A stretch of 64,000 nucleotides of DNA from Calliopsis andreniformis (GCF_051401765.1 NC_135071.1:14362961-14426960), one strand, 5' to 3'. Positions 37,265 to 50,069 are shown, numbered from the stretch's first letter. Translations and numbers: made by a program. Notes: generated by a model not told the origin, from the sequence alone.

Positions 37265-40200
37265 TCACTCGGAATTTTTGTTTTCTGTAAAATTGACTAA
37301 TATGCCGTTCCCAGCATCCACCCAATCCTCCGAAAATAGTTTCTCTCTCAGAATTTCCCTCTCACAGAGATCCTCATTCGTAAGTGTACTCTCAGTGATC
37401 AAATTATTTCTCTTTTCCCTTCTTTTTACAATTAGAAGTTCAGAGTCTTCAACAGTGTCAGGTAACACCTTGTTCATGGTCTCAGGCAAAATGAGAGCAA
37501 GTCCTCCAGACACCAAACAAAGCATTCCAATAATTATTACAGGAATGGTGACTGGAAAATACTTCCCCTGAAACAAGAATCATTTTCTGAGTTATACGAA
37601 CCATATACTTACAGGATTCATGAAAATGTAAATATCTTTGGGTCCAACGTTCTCTAGCGTAGAAATAGTATAAGAGTATGCCTCACCGATAACAGGAAGT
37701 GTGGCGTACACAAACTACCGATTTTTGCAAAAATTGTACAGATACCCAGACAAGTTCCCCGACCAACTGTTGGGAATATCTCGATCGTGTATAAATAAGC
37801 TATGGAAATGGTACTTATCACTGTTACTCTACCAAACAGAAGCAGAATGGTCTTCGTCAGATCTAAAAAACATTATTACAGTTTAGCTAGTTTCTTATTT
37901 TGTGAATACTATTGTGTATTTCCAAACAATGAAAATCGATTATTTTAATTTGAATTATTTAAATTACGTACCACTTCCAAATGTAGGATTCGAAAGAACC
38001 ATTGCAGCGACTGTTAATATGCAAATAAAGCCATTCAGTGATTGGTAGACAGACATCGGTATTCGCCTACCATATCTGGATAACACGAAATAGATAAAAA
38101 CGTAGGCTGCAATTTCCAGAGCCCCTCCGAGGGCAAAGTTCACGTGTCTGTCTATAGGAAAATTTGGCACTAGTGTGAGGAAAACGTGGTAGGCTACGGA
38201 ACAGGACAACCTTGAAGAAGACAAAATTTTGAGTACTTTTTGTTCTTTAAAATTCGAAATCACGTAATAGCTACAGAAAGATGAACACTGTTAGAGATTT
38301 TACCATTGACAAACCATCACTATTCCATATTTTCTCATTAATCTAGAAACAAACAGCTCTTTTAGCTCTTCTTTCAGTGACATGTGCGCGTTACTCGATT
38401 TTTCTTCGTCACTTTTCTTTTCTCCATTTTCTTTCGATGTCTCTTTTTGAGCAGAACTTAACTCCACATCGTTTTTCGAATGTCGATTTGTGAGTGGTTG
38501 CGATAGAGATTTTAATTTTCGATGATTTCTAGAACTTGATGGAGTGTTTAACTCTTCTGGTTCTCCATTTCGCTGAGGAACTTCCGGTTGGGTGACCTTG
38601 CTCTCTAGATTTTCCGAAACTGATCTCGGAGGTGTGTCTAGGAGGCGACAGAAAAAAATACTTTACTTCATATAGAGATTAAAACAGGAAAAAGAATATT
38701 TAAATAGAAATATAAATACAAATTCAAAAGTTTGAGAAATGCCAGTGATTCCTAGAAGAGTAAAAGTCTGCGAAAATTTTTGAAAAATTTCAGTTGCGTA
38801 ATCTCGTAAATTTCAATTATATAAATATTCTTCCTACTTTTCTTACTTTGATTTTTTTGTTGTTCAACAGTATTGGCATCATTGATCAACAAGTTAGTAG
38901 CTTCTTCTTTAACTTCATCATTTTTTGATTTTTTTAAATCCACACAGGAAGTACGCGATTTCCTTTCTGGTTTAATCGGTGTAATATTTTCGGAAACAGT
39001 TTCCATTTCAGCTGGAGCTTCTTTGTGCAATCTTTTGCAGCAGGTATTATATTTTGTGATTCGTTCCACTGCCATTTCCGCCTCGGTTATTTTACCTTTC
39101 GCTAGCAACCATCTTGGGGACTCTGGTATAATCCTGATTTGAATTTGTAATGTAATTTTTTTAATTTGCAATTAAACACACTTTAATCATGAAAGTATTT
39201 AGATTTAATTCAATAAATTAATAAGAAACGGCTATACTAATACTCTGAATTTAATTAATTTAGGTCCTTTTTTGTAAATAATTACCAGATGTAAAGAACA
39301 GTTATTGCAGTGGGAACTGAAACAGCCAATTGCAGGATTCTCCAGTCGGGTATGATGTAACTGAGTGCAGCCAGGAGCACTAAACCTACAGCCCAAGCAA
39401 TTTGCATAATTAACGCAACGTAAGTTCGAGCTTTTGCAGGGAACAACTCCAAAGAAAGAATATACGTCGAGTTCTGCAGACCCTGAGCGAAGACTCCTTG
39501 GAGGCTGCGGAGGGCCAGGAAGGCGGGATAATTCTAAAATTTGAATTCTGCGTGAGAAAAATTCTAAAATTTCAATCCTGTGCGAAAAGAACTATTGAAA
39601 TTTGAATTTTATGTAAAAAAAATTGTGAAGAATTTGAATTCTATGTGAGGAGAAGAAAAAGAAATGGGAAATGAAGAATAAGAAGTGGAGGGTTATAGAG
39701 ATGGACAAGAAAGGTTGAGAAACCCTGTCCTAGACCAGAATATCCCCTAATAAATTAAATCACTATTTAATCAGTGATTTTTTACCTGCACCGCGTACAA
39801 CGCAACAGCCATCGTCCCCTGTGTGTACAAGCAAATCGCCTGAACAGGAAGCCTTCCTGTACGATCAGCCAGAAGTCCAGCGATCCAAGCGCCCATCGCA
39901 ACCCCGATGTAATACACAGTGGGTCCAAGAAACGTCAAGTATCTTTTTTCACAAATTAATCCCCACTCTGTTACCACGCTGTTTTCCCCAAACTCTGTTG
40001 CGAATTGGTAATCGCCTAAACAGGGTTCCGAGTCACAGCTCCGTTTCGTTCCATTCTTCTCCTAAGACCAATTGTCTTTTTAGGCAAAAGCATAACAAAA
40101 GTGCGGAATTTCAAACTTGATTATGGTTTTATAAAAAATCTGAGAAATGATACATTATCAGAAGAAAAAAATCTACTAAAAACGTGAAATTTTTAACTTA

Positions 40201-40466
40201 ATTTTGGAGTTTAGTAGAAATGTTTTCTTTCGTTATGCTACTGTGCAGTTGAAATTAAAGGAAAGATGAAACTTTAACGAAAGGTAGAATGCATTTTGCG
40301 CAAATTCCTTTTTAAGCCTCAGAGGACTCACCTGGCAGTGATACTCTGGCGTGTAATTATGAAAGAAAGGTAACGCGTGGCTCATTGCGACAATTACATA
40401 ATTAACACCCAGTAGGAGGACGATGACCACTTGGAAGCATCCGATTTTCACTTCCTCGGCCTGCAT
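37265..40466 (-). CDS. SLC22-type organic cation/carcinine transporter (MFS)
   Basis: Twelve-helix plasma-membrane transporter of the organic ion family. Exons (minus): 40466-40332, 40061-39786, 39533-39286, 39133-38847, 38637-38304, 38210-37972, 37862-37687, 37567-37265; 665 aa with all phases closed. Features in order: TM1 GCFQVVIVLLLGVNYVIVA; extracellular loop with cysteines up to VVTEWGLIC; the MFS motif GLLADRTGRLP; ELFPAKARTY; PESPRWLLAKG; then a Lys/Glu/Ser-rich loop. Next MSLKEELKELFVSRLMR, SRYGRRIPMS, YTIEIFPTVGRG and LALILPETMNKVLPDT. The loop between PESPRWLL and ELF is about 170 residues against about 45 in human SLC22A1. The start at 40466 is the first ATG in frame; the frame is open further upstream, so an extra 5' exon cannot be excluded. 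Exon 4 has two in-frame donors 9 bases apart. Substrate cannot be told from sequence; other insect SLC22 members carry carcinine or organic cations. Confidence 0.9.
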
Positions 40467-43400
40467 CTCTTCACTTTCTCTGCAGAACTGCAACGTGACC
40501 ACTAACACCAAAAGAGGATACGAAATGTGGAAGAAAAATCCATGGGGAGACGCGGCACAACTGGAAAACTCTCAGCCCGCAGGAGCACTCGTTCACTCTT
40601 TTTCAGCTCTGAAGAAATCTTCGAAGGGGACCAAAAACGCGTGTTCGGCGCATTCCGCTCCGGAGCGTCGTGAAAAATCGTCGCGACGCCCACGCAGAGT
40701 GTCATCCGCGAGGGTAAAACGTGCACTAACGAAGAGAGTCCCCTCTCTCCTCCGCCCTATCCTCGCGAGAGGATAGCACGAAACAGGAACCGATTCCTAG
40801 CGGTGCTGAATCGGAGGAGGACAGAAAGCTATTGTTTTACGCCTGGCGACACGTATCCCATTAACGCACCCACGTCACGGGAAAACGATCTTCTGTCAAT
40901 AATAATCGATTCTTAAATTGACGTAACGCAATCTTACGTGTCTGCAGGAAAGATTCGCCAGCCGAGCTTCCTGGTGAATCTGAACCAATGAGGGGTCGGA
41001 AGAGAAAGAGATTAAGGCTTGAATCAACCCACGAGATTCGCGGGGAATAAATTTCTCAATGATCGTAGGACTTGTTCAGATTGGTCAAGTTACTTGAATT
41101 TAAGCATTGAATGTGTAATTGAAGGCAATGAAAAATTGAAAGGACCTCAACTTTACTGAAAGTTTGAAAGGATATATTAAGACAAGTGAGTAGCAGATTC
41201 ACATTGATTGATCAAGTTCTCTAAAAATGATTTGAATTCAAGTTCTTAAAAATTACTTGAGTTCAAATAATTTGACTAATTTGAACAAGCTTCTATTTGA
41301 ATGTTGCCAAACTTTATTTGATATGAATTCATTAGTAGCCCCACAGTTTTTTTGTAACAAGGCAAAATCAAGTCATTAATTAATGAAGTATAAAAAATGA
41401 GATCTTCACACTGTATTGACCCATCGTGAGCTCATGGCGAGTAAATTCTGTGTCACGTAGCATTCTAAGAGATCAAAACAAGAGTTTGAAATTCGTGTGT
41501 GTGTCACTCGAGCACGTGCTGAAAAGTTTACTGTGTCGTAACAACTGTTCAAACTTAAATAATAGCCTGACAGGGTCTATGAACTCTCTGAACGCGCGTT
41601 TACTTCGTTCTATGTGTCTCCATTTGCAATGAAAAGTCCTATTGATGAGTATTGATCGTTTCGTTTTACTGAATCGCGGCTTCATTGATGAGAACTACTA
41701 TTGATTCTTACTACCAATAATTTTGAGCTGAGATCGAGAGACTTCTCATGTAAAGGTCTTAATATCAAATATTATTAGATTTTGTGGGACAAGATGGAAT
41801 TATTTTTTTTATAGTATTTTAAAAATGTAAAAATTACTCTCCAATTGCGATTTGAGGATAAAAGCGCATGGTACGCAAGATTTAGCCCTCGTCACGTACT
41901 TTGAGCATCTAGTATTAACTTACATGACAGTGAATGATTTCAATAAAAAATCAAAAGATCATATAAAAGAAAGTTACTGAAAAAAGACTAAAAGAGAACC
42001 ACAGATTTAAAAACACTGAGTCTAAAAAGAAATTGTACTTTCATTGTAAAAGATTGCAAATTTTAGCAAAAAATTACCAGCCATCAGTGTATTAAGCAAA
42101 TAAGTATGCAGTCATTATCATACTTGTATTATTGAATATCATAAAAATTGTCTGCATGAAAAGTAATCCAATGACGTCTTGCCAAACCATACTTAGGGCA
42201 TGGTTATCTTGATGGAGGGGTACAATCGTCTAGCGACAGTGTTTCCTTCGTTTCTGGAACTGTTTCTGTATGCAAAGAACGTCACATCCGGTCCCCAGCG
42301 CATCCTGCCTTTCATTAGAGGTTCCTCATGCTAGCTCGAAGGAAACCCTCGGTTGTCCTTCGACATCGCCACGAATCGAGCTATGTCATTAACATTGTCG
42401 TTCACGATTCCCGATCGTTTCACGGTCATTGTCGGAATGCTACATGGCTTTCATTTCCATTCAATCGTTTGAGGACGATCTTTAACCATCGCAGGTGATC
42501 GTCCCTCTTTCGAACGAAGAAAATATACTGTTTGATCGGAGAGTCAGATAACGATTTCACATTTAGGTTTCAGAAATATTAGAAATAATAATACTTCTGA
42601 AGTTCTGCAAATTTGAACTTTATTTTCAATAATATAAGACACTTTATTTAGGACAATTCATAAAATATAACACTCCACTAAGTTTTCAAGCATTTGTTCA
42701 TAATTTACGAATAGGTAAATTAATATTTAAATTAAATTAGTAAAATTCTACAGAATAATGTAGGATTTTACAAGAACTAAATATGGCGGCAAGTAGTAAG
42801 GAAATCTTCTTTGGTGGTAGCAGGACGTGAGTGCTTAAAAAAAATTAAAAACATACTGGAACCTATACCATTAAAGGTACAATTAACATTTAATATGATA
42901 AATATTAAAGACAAGAAAAAGACAAAAATTGAGAAGGATCAAGGATCATTTTTCACATGCACCCCTCAGTTTCACCAGAATTGAATCAATCAGAAATATG
43001 AATACGATAGAAACAGGATTTCAAAAGAACTAAATATGGCAGCGTGTTCCCACTTAGAAGGGGAGCCTTCTTCGGTATGCATCGGTGGTAGTAGGGCACA
43101 AATATTTAAAACGAACGATGTGTTGACACTTTCACAATAGTCTTCTCTTTGCGCTGAATTCCTGCTGAAGATTCAGCCGTGACTGTAAGGCACCCAAGCA
43201 CGTATCGCATAAGCCCAATGACCTGGATGCCTTTTTTCGTCATGTACCGTTACAGTAGAATAGCTTAGCTTCTGCGATCATGGCACAGCCACTTATTTCA
43301 CTTTGTCTCCGTCCTTCACCTGCTCGATAGCACATTACCTGTGCTCTATGGGCAGTGAAGTTTAACGAGAAGATAGTCCGATTTCCGCAAACACTCGACT

Positions 43401-43523
43401 CCCTCAGTTTTTCTTCCTCGCTCTGTGGACTCGGGCACACTTGAGCCACAAGAAACCAGGGAAGAAATAAGGAAGGGGAATACTTAATTAAACAGTGGAA
43501 CCTGATTAAACCGGAAGCTCGAG
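40467..43523. other. Spacer with transporter promoter; no gene seen
   Basis: 40530-40860 is the least AT-rich stretch nearby and is probably the promoter and 5' UTR of the SLC22 gene; ORFs on both strands there overlap and look like composition artefacts. 42200-42520 is also relatively G+C rich, without a frame. 42766-43113 contains a duplicated segment. 43110-43520 is the presumed promoter of the next gene. Confidence 0.45.
42766..43113. repeat. Imperfect direct duplication of about 80 bp
   Basis: Segments 42766-42845 and 43016-43113 share AGAACTAAATATGGC, then CTTCTTTGGT- and CTTCTTCGGT-like words, GGTGGTAG, AGGAC/AGGGCAC and a closing TTAAAA, in the same order and strand. The second copy carries small insertions. 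Confidence 0.55.
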
Positions 43524-44124
43524 ATGAAGCTCTCCGTCGCCTTGGCGATCATCTTCACCTGTGTCTTTGTAAGTCCATCACTTTGAAAAAAGTATAGCTA
43601 AATCTGCATCTAGTCTTTATATTTATTATTCTGTTTAGTGTAATTCTATGTCACTGGGTTCGTGGAATTTACCACAAACAAGGTTTAAAAACACAAACAT
43701 TCTTATGCAATGAATCGTCATGAATCTCCAGAGATTTGTGATTATAGATCTACTCTAATCCTGTGGTAAATTCTACCTGCTGAACTTCTTCTTGTCACTG
43801 CTCTATTTCTATTATTGTAGACTCCCCTTCTGCTAGTTAAGTTTACTGCTGAACTACATGTTCCACTCTAACGATTTAATGGCTAATTAACAGATCCACT
43901 GCGTCGAGGGCAGAGCGAAGAAGACCACGCAATTGTCTCTTCAGAGTAAAGAGACCAACGTGGTGAACTTCATGAGGCTGCTGATGCTGAGACTCGTTTT
44001 TGGAGTCGCTTCGGCGATGGGTCTCGGGGAGAATTTGTCTGGAGTCCTCGGAGGAATCTTTGTGCCACCTGGAGCTGATGATTACGGTGATTACGCTGAC
44101 GATTATGTACCAGAGTTATTTTAA
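43524..44124 (+). CDS. Small secreted protein of unknown function
   Basis: Two exons, 43524-43568 and 43894-44124, phase 0, 91 aa. Residues 1-20 form a clear signal peptide (MKLSVALAIIFTCVFIHCVEG), cleaved before RAKK. The mature protein has a hydrophobic, Gly/Ala-rich middle (FMRLLMLRLVFGVASAMGLG, LSGVLGGIFVPPGADD) and an acidic Tyr/Asp tail (DYGDYADDYVPELF). No cysteines in the mature part. Codon use is G+C-richer than the surroundings, as in other real exons here. I recognise no named family; similar small secreted proteins with a PPGADD plus acidic-tyrosine tail seem to occur in insects, but I cannot assign a role. An antimicrobial or membrane-active peptide is only a guess. Confidence 0.8.
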
Positions 44125-45622
44125 AAAAATTGTAGGAAGGTTCGAATAGACACGGGTATACGGGACATGAGTCTCGGTTTAGCACAATAATTAACAAGTA
44201 GTTTCTTAGATCTAGGAAGCTCAAAGTGTCGGAGTCATTGGATTTCAATTAGGAGAAAAAAATAAAGATATTAAGTAGTAGGAAATTATTAACTGTAGAA
44301 GCTATGTTTTATTAGTTTTAAATTTCTTGAAGTCTTTTACCTCACGTTGGGCTTCCTTGAATTAGACCAATTAAAATGTTTCGGTAATGATTCTCTGTAC
44401 AGTTTTTGCTTTTAGGAAACATTTTTTTAGAACGATTTTTACCCTTTATCAGTATTTTTAAATTAAGGAAAGAATTATGAAGAAAATTTGTGTTAAATTA
44501 AGAATATAGGTGCATACGGTTGAATCGTACGACACTGTTACTCTTAGAAGAGTATGAATAATGAAAATTTGTATTACAAAATTTTCTTGTTATTGAAGAA
44601 TGAGTAGATTATTAGAGAGATATTAATAGACTTGTTTAACACGTTCGCTACCATTGTCACATTATATAATTTTTACATTATTTATGTACTACGTAATATC
44701 TGTGACAATTTTTTATCGTATTATCACAGGAATAAATAAAGTCTGCTGTTCATATTTATGCCGACAATTATGAAAGTAGTACAAGTAAAAAATCTAAAAA
44801 AAGTTGAATTTATCACTTACTTAGAATTGCATTAATTTACATTACAAGGCAAAGGATAAATTTAATCGTTTTAGGTTTTTAACTCAACAGAAAGCTTAAC
44901 TTGTTAGTTATTAACATAACTTGTTTGTAGCTATAAAATTACAAAAAACAAAATATGATTTATTATGGATACTTTTTTCAGTCGAACAAGATAGCAAACG
45001 TTTTTAATTTTGCAATCAGCATTGTTTCGACCTGATTTATACCTGTAATAATAATTATTAAAATGCGGATGTTAACGTAAGTAAAATGTGTACAAATATC
45101 ACACGCATGATGTATGCTTAATTTTAACTGAAATGAGAACAATAAGCTGAACATTAATTAATTAATTATTTATTTATTTATTTATTTATTTGTAAATAAT
45201 ATTCAAGTAACTTATGTATTGTTTTCTAAAACATTGGTGCGTCAAAAAGCAGTTTTACAATATTTAAATGTGACATAATTGTTTTTCGTACACACCGAGG
45301 TTTCGATGCAATAAAATTTCATATATTTATAAAACGTTTCTGTTTTATTCATTTACCGTGTTATTTAAACATTGAATATTTAAAAGAAAATATTTTGAGA
45401 AAAATAGGATCGTTCGAAAAATTGTGAATGTAATTGTATTTAATTGCAATATTAATTGTAAGTGTAACTATTTAAAGACTAGTTACTTCCTTATACATTA
45501 AAGTGCTATATAGTGTATAAATAAATGATTATCCTTTATAAATAGTTAAAATATATTTTATTTGTGATTTGAGATTTAAATATACATAATGACAAAATTA
45601 TAAAAAATTTTGAAACATCATT
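44125..45622. other. Convergent spacer
   Basis: Holds the 3' UTR of the small secreted gene and of ELP6 (minus-strand AATAAA at 45557-45562). AT-rich, no gene seen; contains an ATTT microsatellite. Confidence 0.5.
45155..45191. repeat. ATTA/ATTT microsatellite
   Basis: A run of ATTA units changing to about seven TTTA units. Confidence 0.9.
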
Positions 45623-46432
45623 TTATGTTAATATTGGTGTGGTACCAAGTGTATGAATCTTTACTTGACGATTTGATATTGTGTAGATGTATCTTGTTGT
45701 TTCTGACAAGTTATATTCTTTTCTGATATGATCTGTCTTCCAATTAATTGTAATTTTTCCACATACATCACTAGAATATCCTGATTCCAAAGGATCAATT
45801 GCAACATATAAATGACTTATGTGTTTTAAATAATGTGAAAATACATTTGGAATGCAGTCTTGTGATTCAGATTTATAAGTATGCATTACAATACAAATTT
45901 GTAATATATTATCCAATTGAAGAAGTGACCTTAAATATCTTATATAATACACAGGACTTTCCAAGTTAAATCCAAGATCGTAAAGATGGCTTAAATCTTC
46001 AATTATAATTGTCACTGATTCATTAGACTCCTTTAGCTTATGATATTCATCCTTAATAATTGTAAATAAATTATGAACTATATTAATGTTAGAATTAGAC
46101 ATTAATTTAGTCAATGATATATTTAAATTAGGAGTTGGTTCATTTATGGATTCGATATTAGATGCAATAATCTTCATTGGTTCGATAATTTTAATCTTAC
46201 CTTGTTCTTTTAATAGTGTAAGATTATATCCAAATTTCATACCCATGTTATGATAATGATTAAGGGTATTATGAAAAAGGACAAAACAGATTCCACTTTG
46301 TTTCTTTAATGCATTGAGAATGATTGAATTTAATACAAAGTTTGCATTGCTCTCGTGTTTTTCTTCAATTAAAATTAATTTTCCACTCATATTTACTTTA
46401 TCAATACCAAGTATGTTAGACACTGAATCCAT
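45623..46432 (-). CDS. ELP6: Elongator complex protein 6
   Basis: Single-exon gene, 269 aa, typical for ELP6. Elongator places the first modification of wobble uridine 34 in tRNAs; ELP4-ELP5-ELP6 form a RecA-like hexameric ring in the cytosol. Seen here: KLILIEEKHESNANFVLN at the N-terminus, where a RecA P-loop would be but without a Walker A motif, as in ELP6; GICFVLFHNTLNHYHNMGMK; GYNLTLLKEQGKIKIIEP; ESVTIIIEDLSHLYDLGF; ILQICIVMHTY; and a beta-strand-rich C-terminus (GKITINWKTDHIRKEYNL). The start at 46432 gives the expected N-terminus. A minus-strand AATAAA 60 bases after the stop supports a short 3' UTR. Confidence 0.88.
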   Translation of the reverse strand: MDSVSNILGIDKVNMSGKLILIEEKHESNANFVLNSIILNALKKQSGICFVLFHNTLNHYHNMGMKFGYNLTLLKEQGKIKIIEPMKIIASNIESINEPTPNLNISLTKLMSNSNINIVHNLFTIIKDEYHKLKESNESVTIIIEDLSHLYDLGFNLESPVYYIRYLRSLLQLDNILQICIVMHTYKSESQDCIPNVFSHYLKHISHLYVAIDPLESGYSSDVCGKITINWKTDHIRKEYNLSETTRYIYTISNRQVKIHTLGTTPILT

Positions 46433-47380
46433 TGCAGTATAAATTTATACTAAAAATAACAAAAATATTCGATTTTAAACAATGTATTAGATGACATTTA
46501 TACAAATAAAAAAGTTGACATCATTATTTCATTATAAAATTATCAATTTTAATCATGTTAATCAAATTCATACATTGTATAAAAAACTAGTAGTATAAAC
46601 AAACTATTTATATTTGCCTATGTATGATTTGCACAACTCTAAACAGATCTTTTGTTAATTAAAATTAAATTTAAGCACAGGATACAATGGGATATACCTT
46701 TGATCTAAACTGATCTAAAACTTAGACATAAATATTTATAAATAGGTATGTAGGAAACTAAATTTTAGGTTAGAAACATAAGCAATATCTTGCATTTTCA
46801 TTGACAGCTGAAATTCGCTCAGAGGTGGCGCTAGAAGATCTTTGATGTTGCGATTCTCGCCTTTATGATCACATCATTATAAAATTCGTTCTTTTTAGGA
46901 TATTTATTTGTTGTTTCAATATTCATTCAATAATCATATAATGTATTATTTTTTCATTTATCTAGAAGGCTGTCAAACCACCTTACCTAATTACCAGAAT
47001 ATAATTAAGATCAAATTTGCCAGGAATATAACAACACTATGATGTGATTCTGTTTATTGATACATTTTCAAAGAAAAATAATTTGCATCTATTTACGTAA
47101 ATTTTTATCACAAACGTTCTGACAAAAAGATTGAAATATTCATATTTTTCATCAAGAACTATAATAAGAACAATAATTAATTAGTTGTTAATTAGAAGTT
47201 TGTAGACAGACAAATGATTGTTATGAAATCGAAATCACTGATTAATCATAAATCATAATATTCAGTGCTTGGTTCCCGCTCTTTTGATCGGGAAGATATA
47301 AATACCCCCGAAGAACGACGAATGTCTCACTCACACCGGAACTTCCTGAGGGTGCGGATCGTCTTGGAAGTTCTTTGGAG

Positions 47381-47640
47381 TGGAAGGGTCTAGGTCCCTG
47401 GACTACCCTAGGTTTCACTGGACCCCCGCTGAACCCCTTGGACTCTTTTGGACTCTGCTACATCCTCCAAGACTCTGTTAGACCATTTAAGACCATCCTG
47501 GACCCTAGGCTTTTATTGAAGTACCATAGTTGTTGGACTGCTGCCACCCTGGACTACTTTAGATCCTCATGGACCCTGCTTGGACCCTGCTAGACCCTTC
47601 TGGACTACTGCCACTCTGAACTACCCTGACCAGTGAACAA
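47381..47640. repeat. Degenerate GGAC/CTGGACT repeat
   Basis: More than 15 short words of the type CTGGACTAC, TTGGACTCT or TGGACCCTG in about 260 bases, spaced about 10-20 bases apart. It is strikingly G+C-rich against its flanks. No period is strict. Confidence 0.6.
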
Positions 47641-50049
47641 CTTGCCCATTTTTCATCTTGAACCATTTGTAAGTTTTGCCCAAATTCTACTCCTACTTAC
47701 CTTATCCATAATGTACATAGTACAAAAAGCTATATTTTTCTGTTCTGCTATAAATATAATACAGACAGGGGATAATAAAAAAGACAATTGTTTTGTGTAC
47801 TTTCCTTTGTAATCATTACCATGTCATTAATACATTTTCACAATCTATTACATACGTCAAAAACAAATAGTTGTTTAAATTTAAAGTATAACTTTTTTAT
47901 TAAATAGTTTTTTTTTCTCCTATAGTGCAGAAATTGTATAATTGCGTATGGATACATTTTTTGGCACAGTACACTTACAAGTATAAAAATAATGCAATTT
48001 TATTTGAACTCCAATATAATCAGTCAATTCTATTTGTCACTTATCTAAATATGGTTTTACCTGTTACCTTATACAGATCGTAATAATTTATAGTTATGTA
48101 TACAATATAGCTTTTTATAAAAAGCTTTAAACCGTAAAGGGGGCTTGTTTGATAGCTTTCAAAAATAGTTATTTTACAGGGTGCAAATTACGTGTGTTTG
48201 AATATTTTAAGGGGTAGTAAGGAATTTTTGTTAATTGAAATGGATTATTGTAACGTAATTTTCGGACATTTTTTAATAGAATATTTCGTTTTCTATTTAA
48301 GCTTTCCCCTTCTATTTAAATTTTCCCTGCTACCCCTCAAATACTGAAACTTACATTGTTCATACCCTGTATAATATTACACATTAATGGTCTATGCTAT
48401 GGTATATAACTATGGTTTAAAGTATATGTTTAATATAATAGTTTGTATATATATCTCACGATTACTAATATTAAAACCCATACAAATTAATTTGTTCTAT
48501 AATACACACACAAATTCGTAAATGTATAAATCTCAGCTTCTTTGATAATACTTTAATAAGCATTAACAAATCAAGAATGCAATTTTTCGCATATTTCAGG
48601 TACATAATATAATTGCTTTCTAAATATTCCTTATATACACATTGAACGCGTAATTTTCTGCTGATTACAAATGTTTAATAGTTAACTAAACCTGCATTAG
48701 CTACATTAATAAATTTGATAATCTCATAAGTGGCCGAATCATTTGAAACCTACGATAACATTCGTCATTCTTTTCACGCATTTAAATTAATGGGTTGAAG
48801 ACGACGAACATTTGCATGAATTTTTGTCAAAATCTGTTAAAATATAACAATTGTCATTATACAACTAGACAAGGGATAATAAAAAAACCCAATTATGGAG
48901 AAAATTAAATTTAAAAATTTGTTGGGCGTATTTGTACCTAACTGTCGTTTCACTCGATGTTCATACAAATGAACTGACATCTATTAATGACGTCATTAAT
49001 TAACATTTATGTAATTGAAAGAAATTATTGAAAATGTCGCCCCTATTAACGCTCAAAGGTTACTACTGCATGAATAAGTCTTATTATGTTTTGAAGTTTC
49101 ATTTGCTGCAAAGTCTTCGTGATTTTTATCTGTAAACAGTTTACATTATTTTAGATATACTATTTAATATACAATTAATACTATTACTACCAAAGAAGTA
49201 AAGACTGGTCCGTACAATTATGTTTTATATAGGTATATTTGAGTCTTTAGAATCATGTCTTTTATTCATTTGTGTTAAATAAAACTAGAGGAATGTATTT
49301 ATTACGGAAGTGCAAAAGTTTTACGATTAGTCTTTTTCTCAGAGGTCATTCCCTCTAAACCAATTTTTTTTCGCGATGGAGTTTGAAATTCGCCAAAAAT
49401 ATGGCAAATTATACACAGTGAATGAAAATATTTTGAAAACTGAAAAAAAGAAAGAAAAATAAGACAAACTTTTGCATGATTATCCCTAATGTTAATGAAC
49501 ATTATTTCTATACATTTTTGTAGACATTTTTTTAAAAACCTGCAATTTTGGCACTTCGATAGTTCTAATTTCAATGTCAAACACATAGCCAACAAATTTT
49601 CGAATTCAATTTCCTCGAAAATTGATAGCTTTTTATGAAAAACTTTATTTCTGCATATCGAAGCTACTCGTCTCGTGTTATCCTCTATATTTAAATGTTG
49701 ACAAAAAGACATTATTTAATTAGGAAAATCTTTTTACTACGACTGCAAACATGAAAACATAAATTGTACAAAACTTTATTCATTTAAATATGTTCCCTTT
49801 TCAGTATGTATTTCGAAGTTTTGCATAATTGGTTCTAAATATATTTATTCACCACTTAAGTTTTTTAGGTAATTTCAAATGATTCGGCCACCGCTAAATG
49901 AACATTGAAGGATTATATACACCTAAACAGTCAAGCAAAAACAGATCCTAAATCAATTATTGTACTTTTATTAATTACCACATATATTCGAAAATATGTA
50001 GATTGAAGTCTTTTAAATAAACAGTTAGTAAAAAGTCTTTTCGTAAAAA

Positions 50050-50069
50050 GTATATATATATATATATAT
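50050..50069. repeat. (TA)n microsatellite
   Basis: About ten uninterrupted TA units. Confidence 0.9.

Noticed and set aside
37571..37690. A frame across SLC22 intron 7 reading TLENVGPKDIYIFMNP, suggesting a frameshift or extra exon
   Set aside because: The donor after 37687 (GTGAGG) and acceptor before 37567 join in phase 0 to give TPHFLLS-GKYFPV, which aligns with the SLC22 family without any shift. The intronic frame is in the wrong phase for splicing.
40423..40776. 117-codon plus-strand and 74-codon minus-strand ORFs
   Set aside because: They overlap in a G+C-richer promoter region where stop codons are rare by composition, and lack domain features.
43240..43449. 69-codon minus-strand ORF
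   Set aside because: Lies in the presumed promoter of the secreted-protein gene, with no domain and no splice context.
49302..49712. 136-codon minus-strand ORF
   Set aside because: Longest unexplained ORF in the 46-52 kb spacer, but Lys/Phe/Ile-rich as expected for AT-rich noise and without a recognisable domain. A transposase remnant remains possible.
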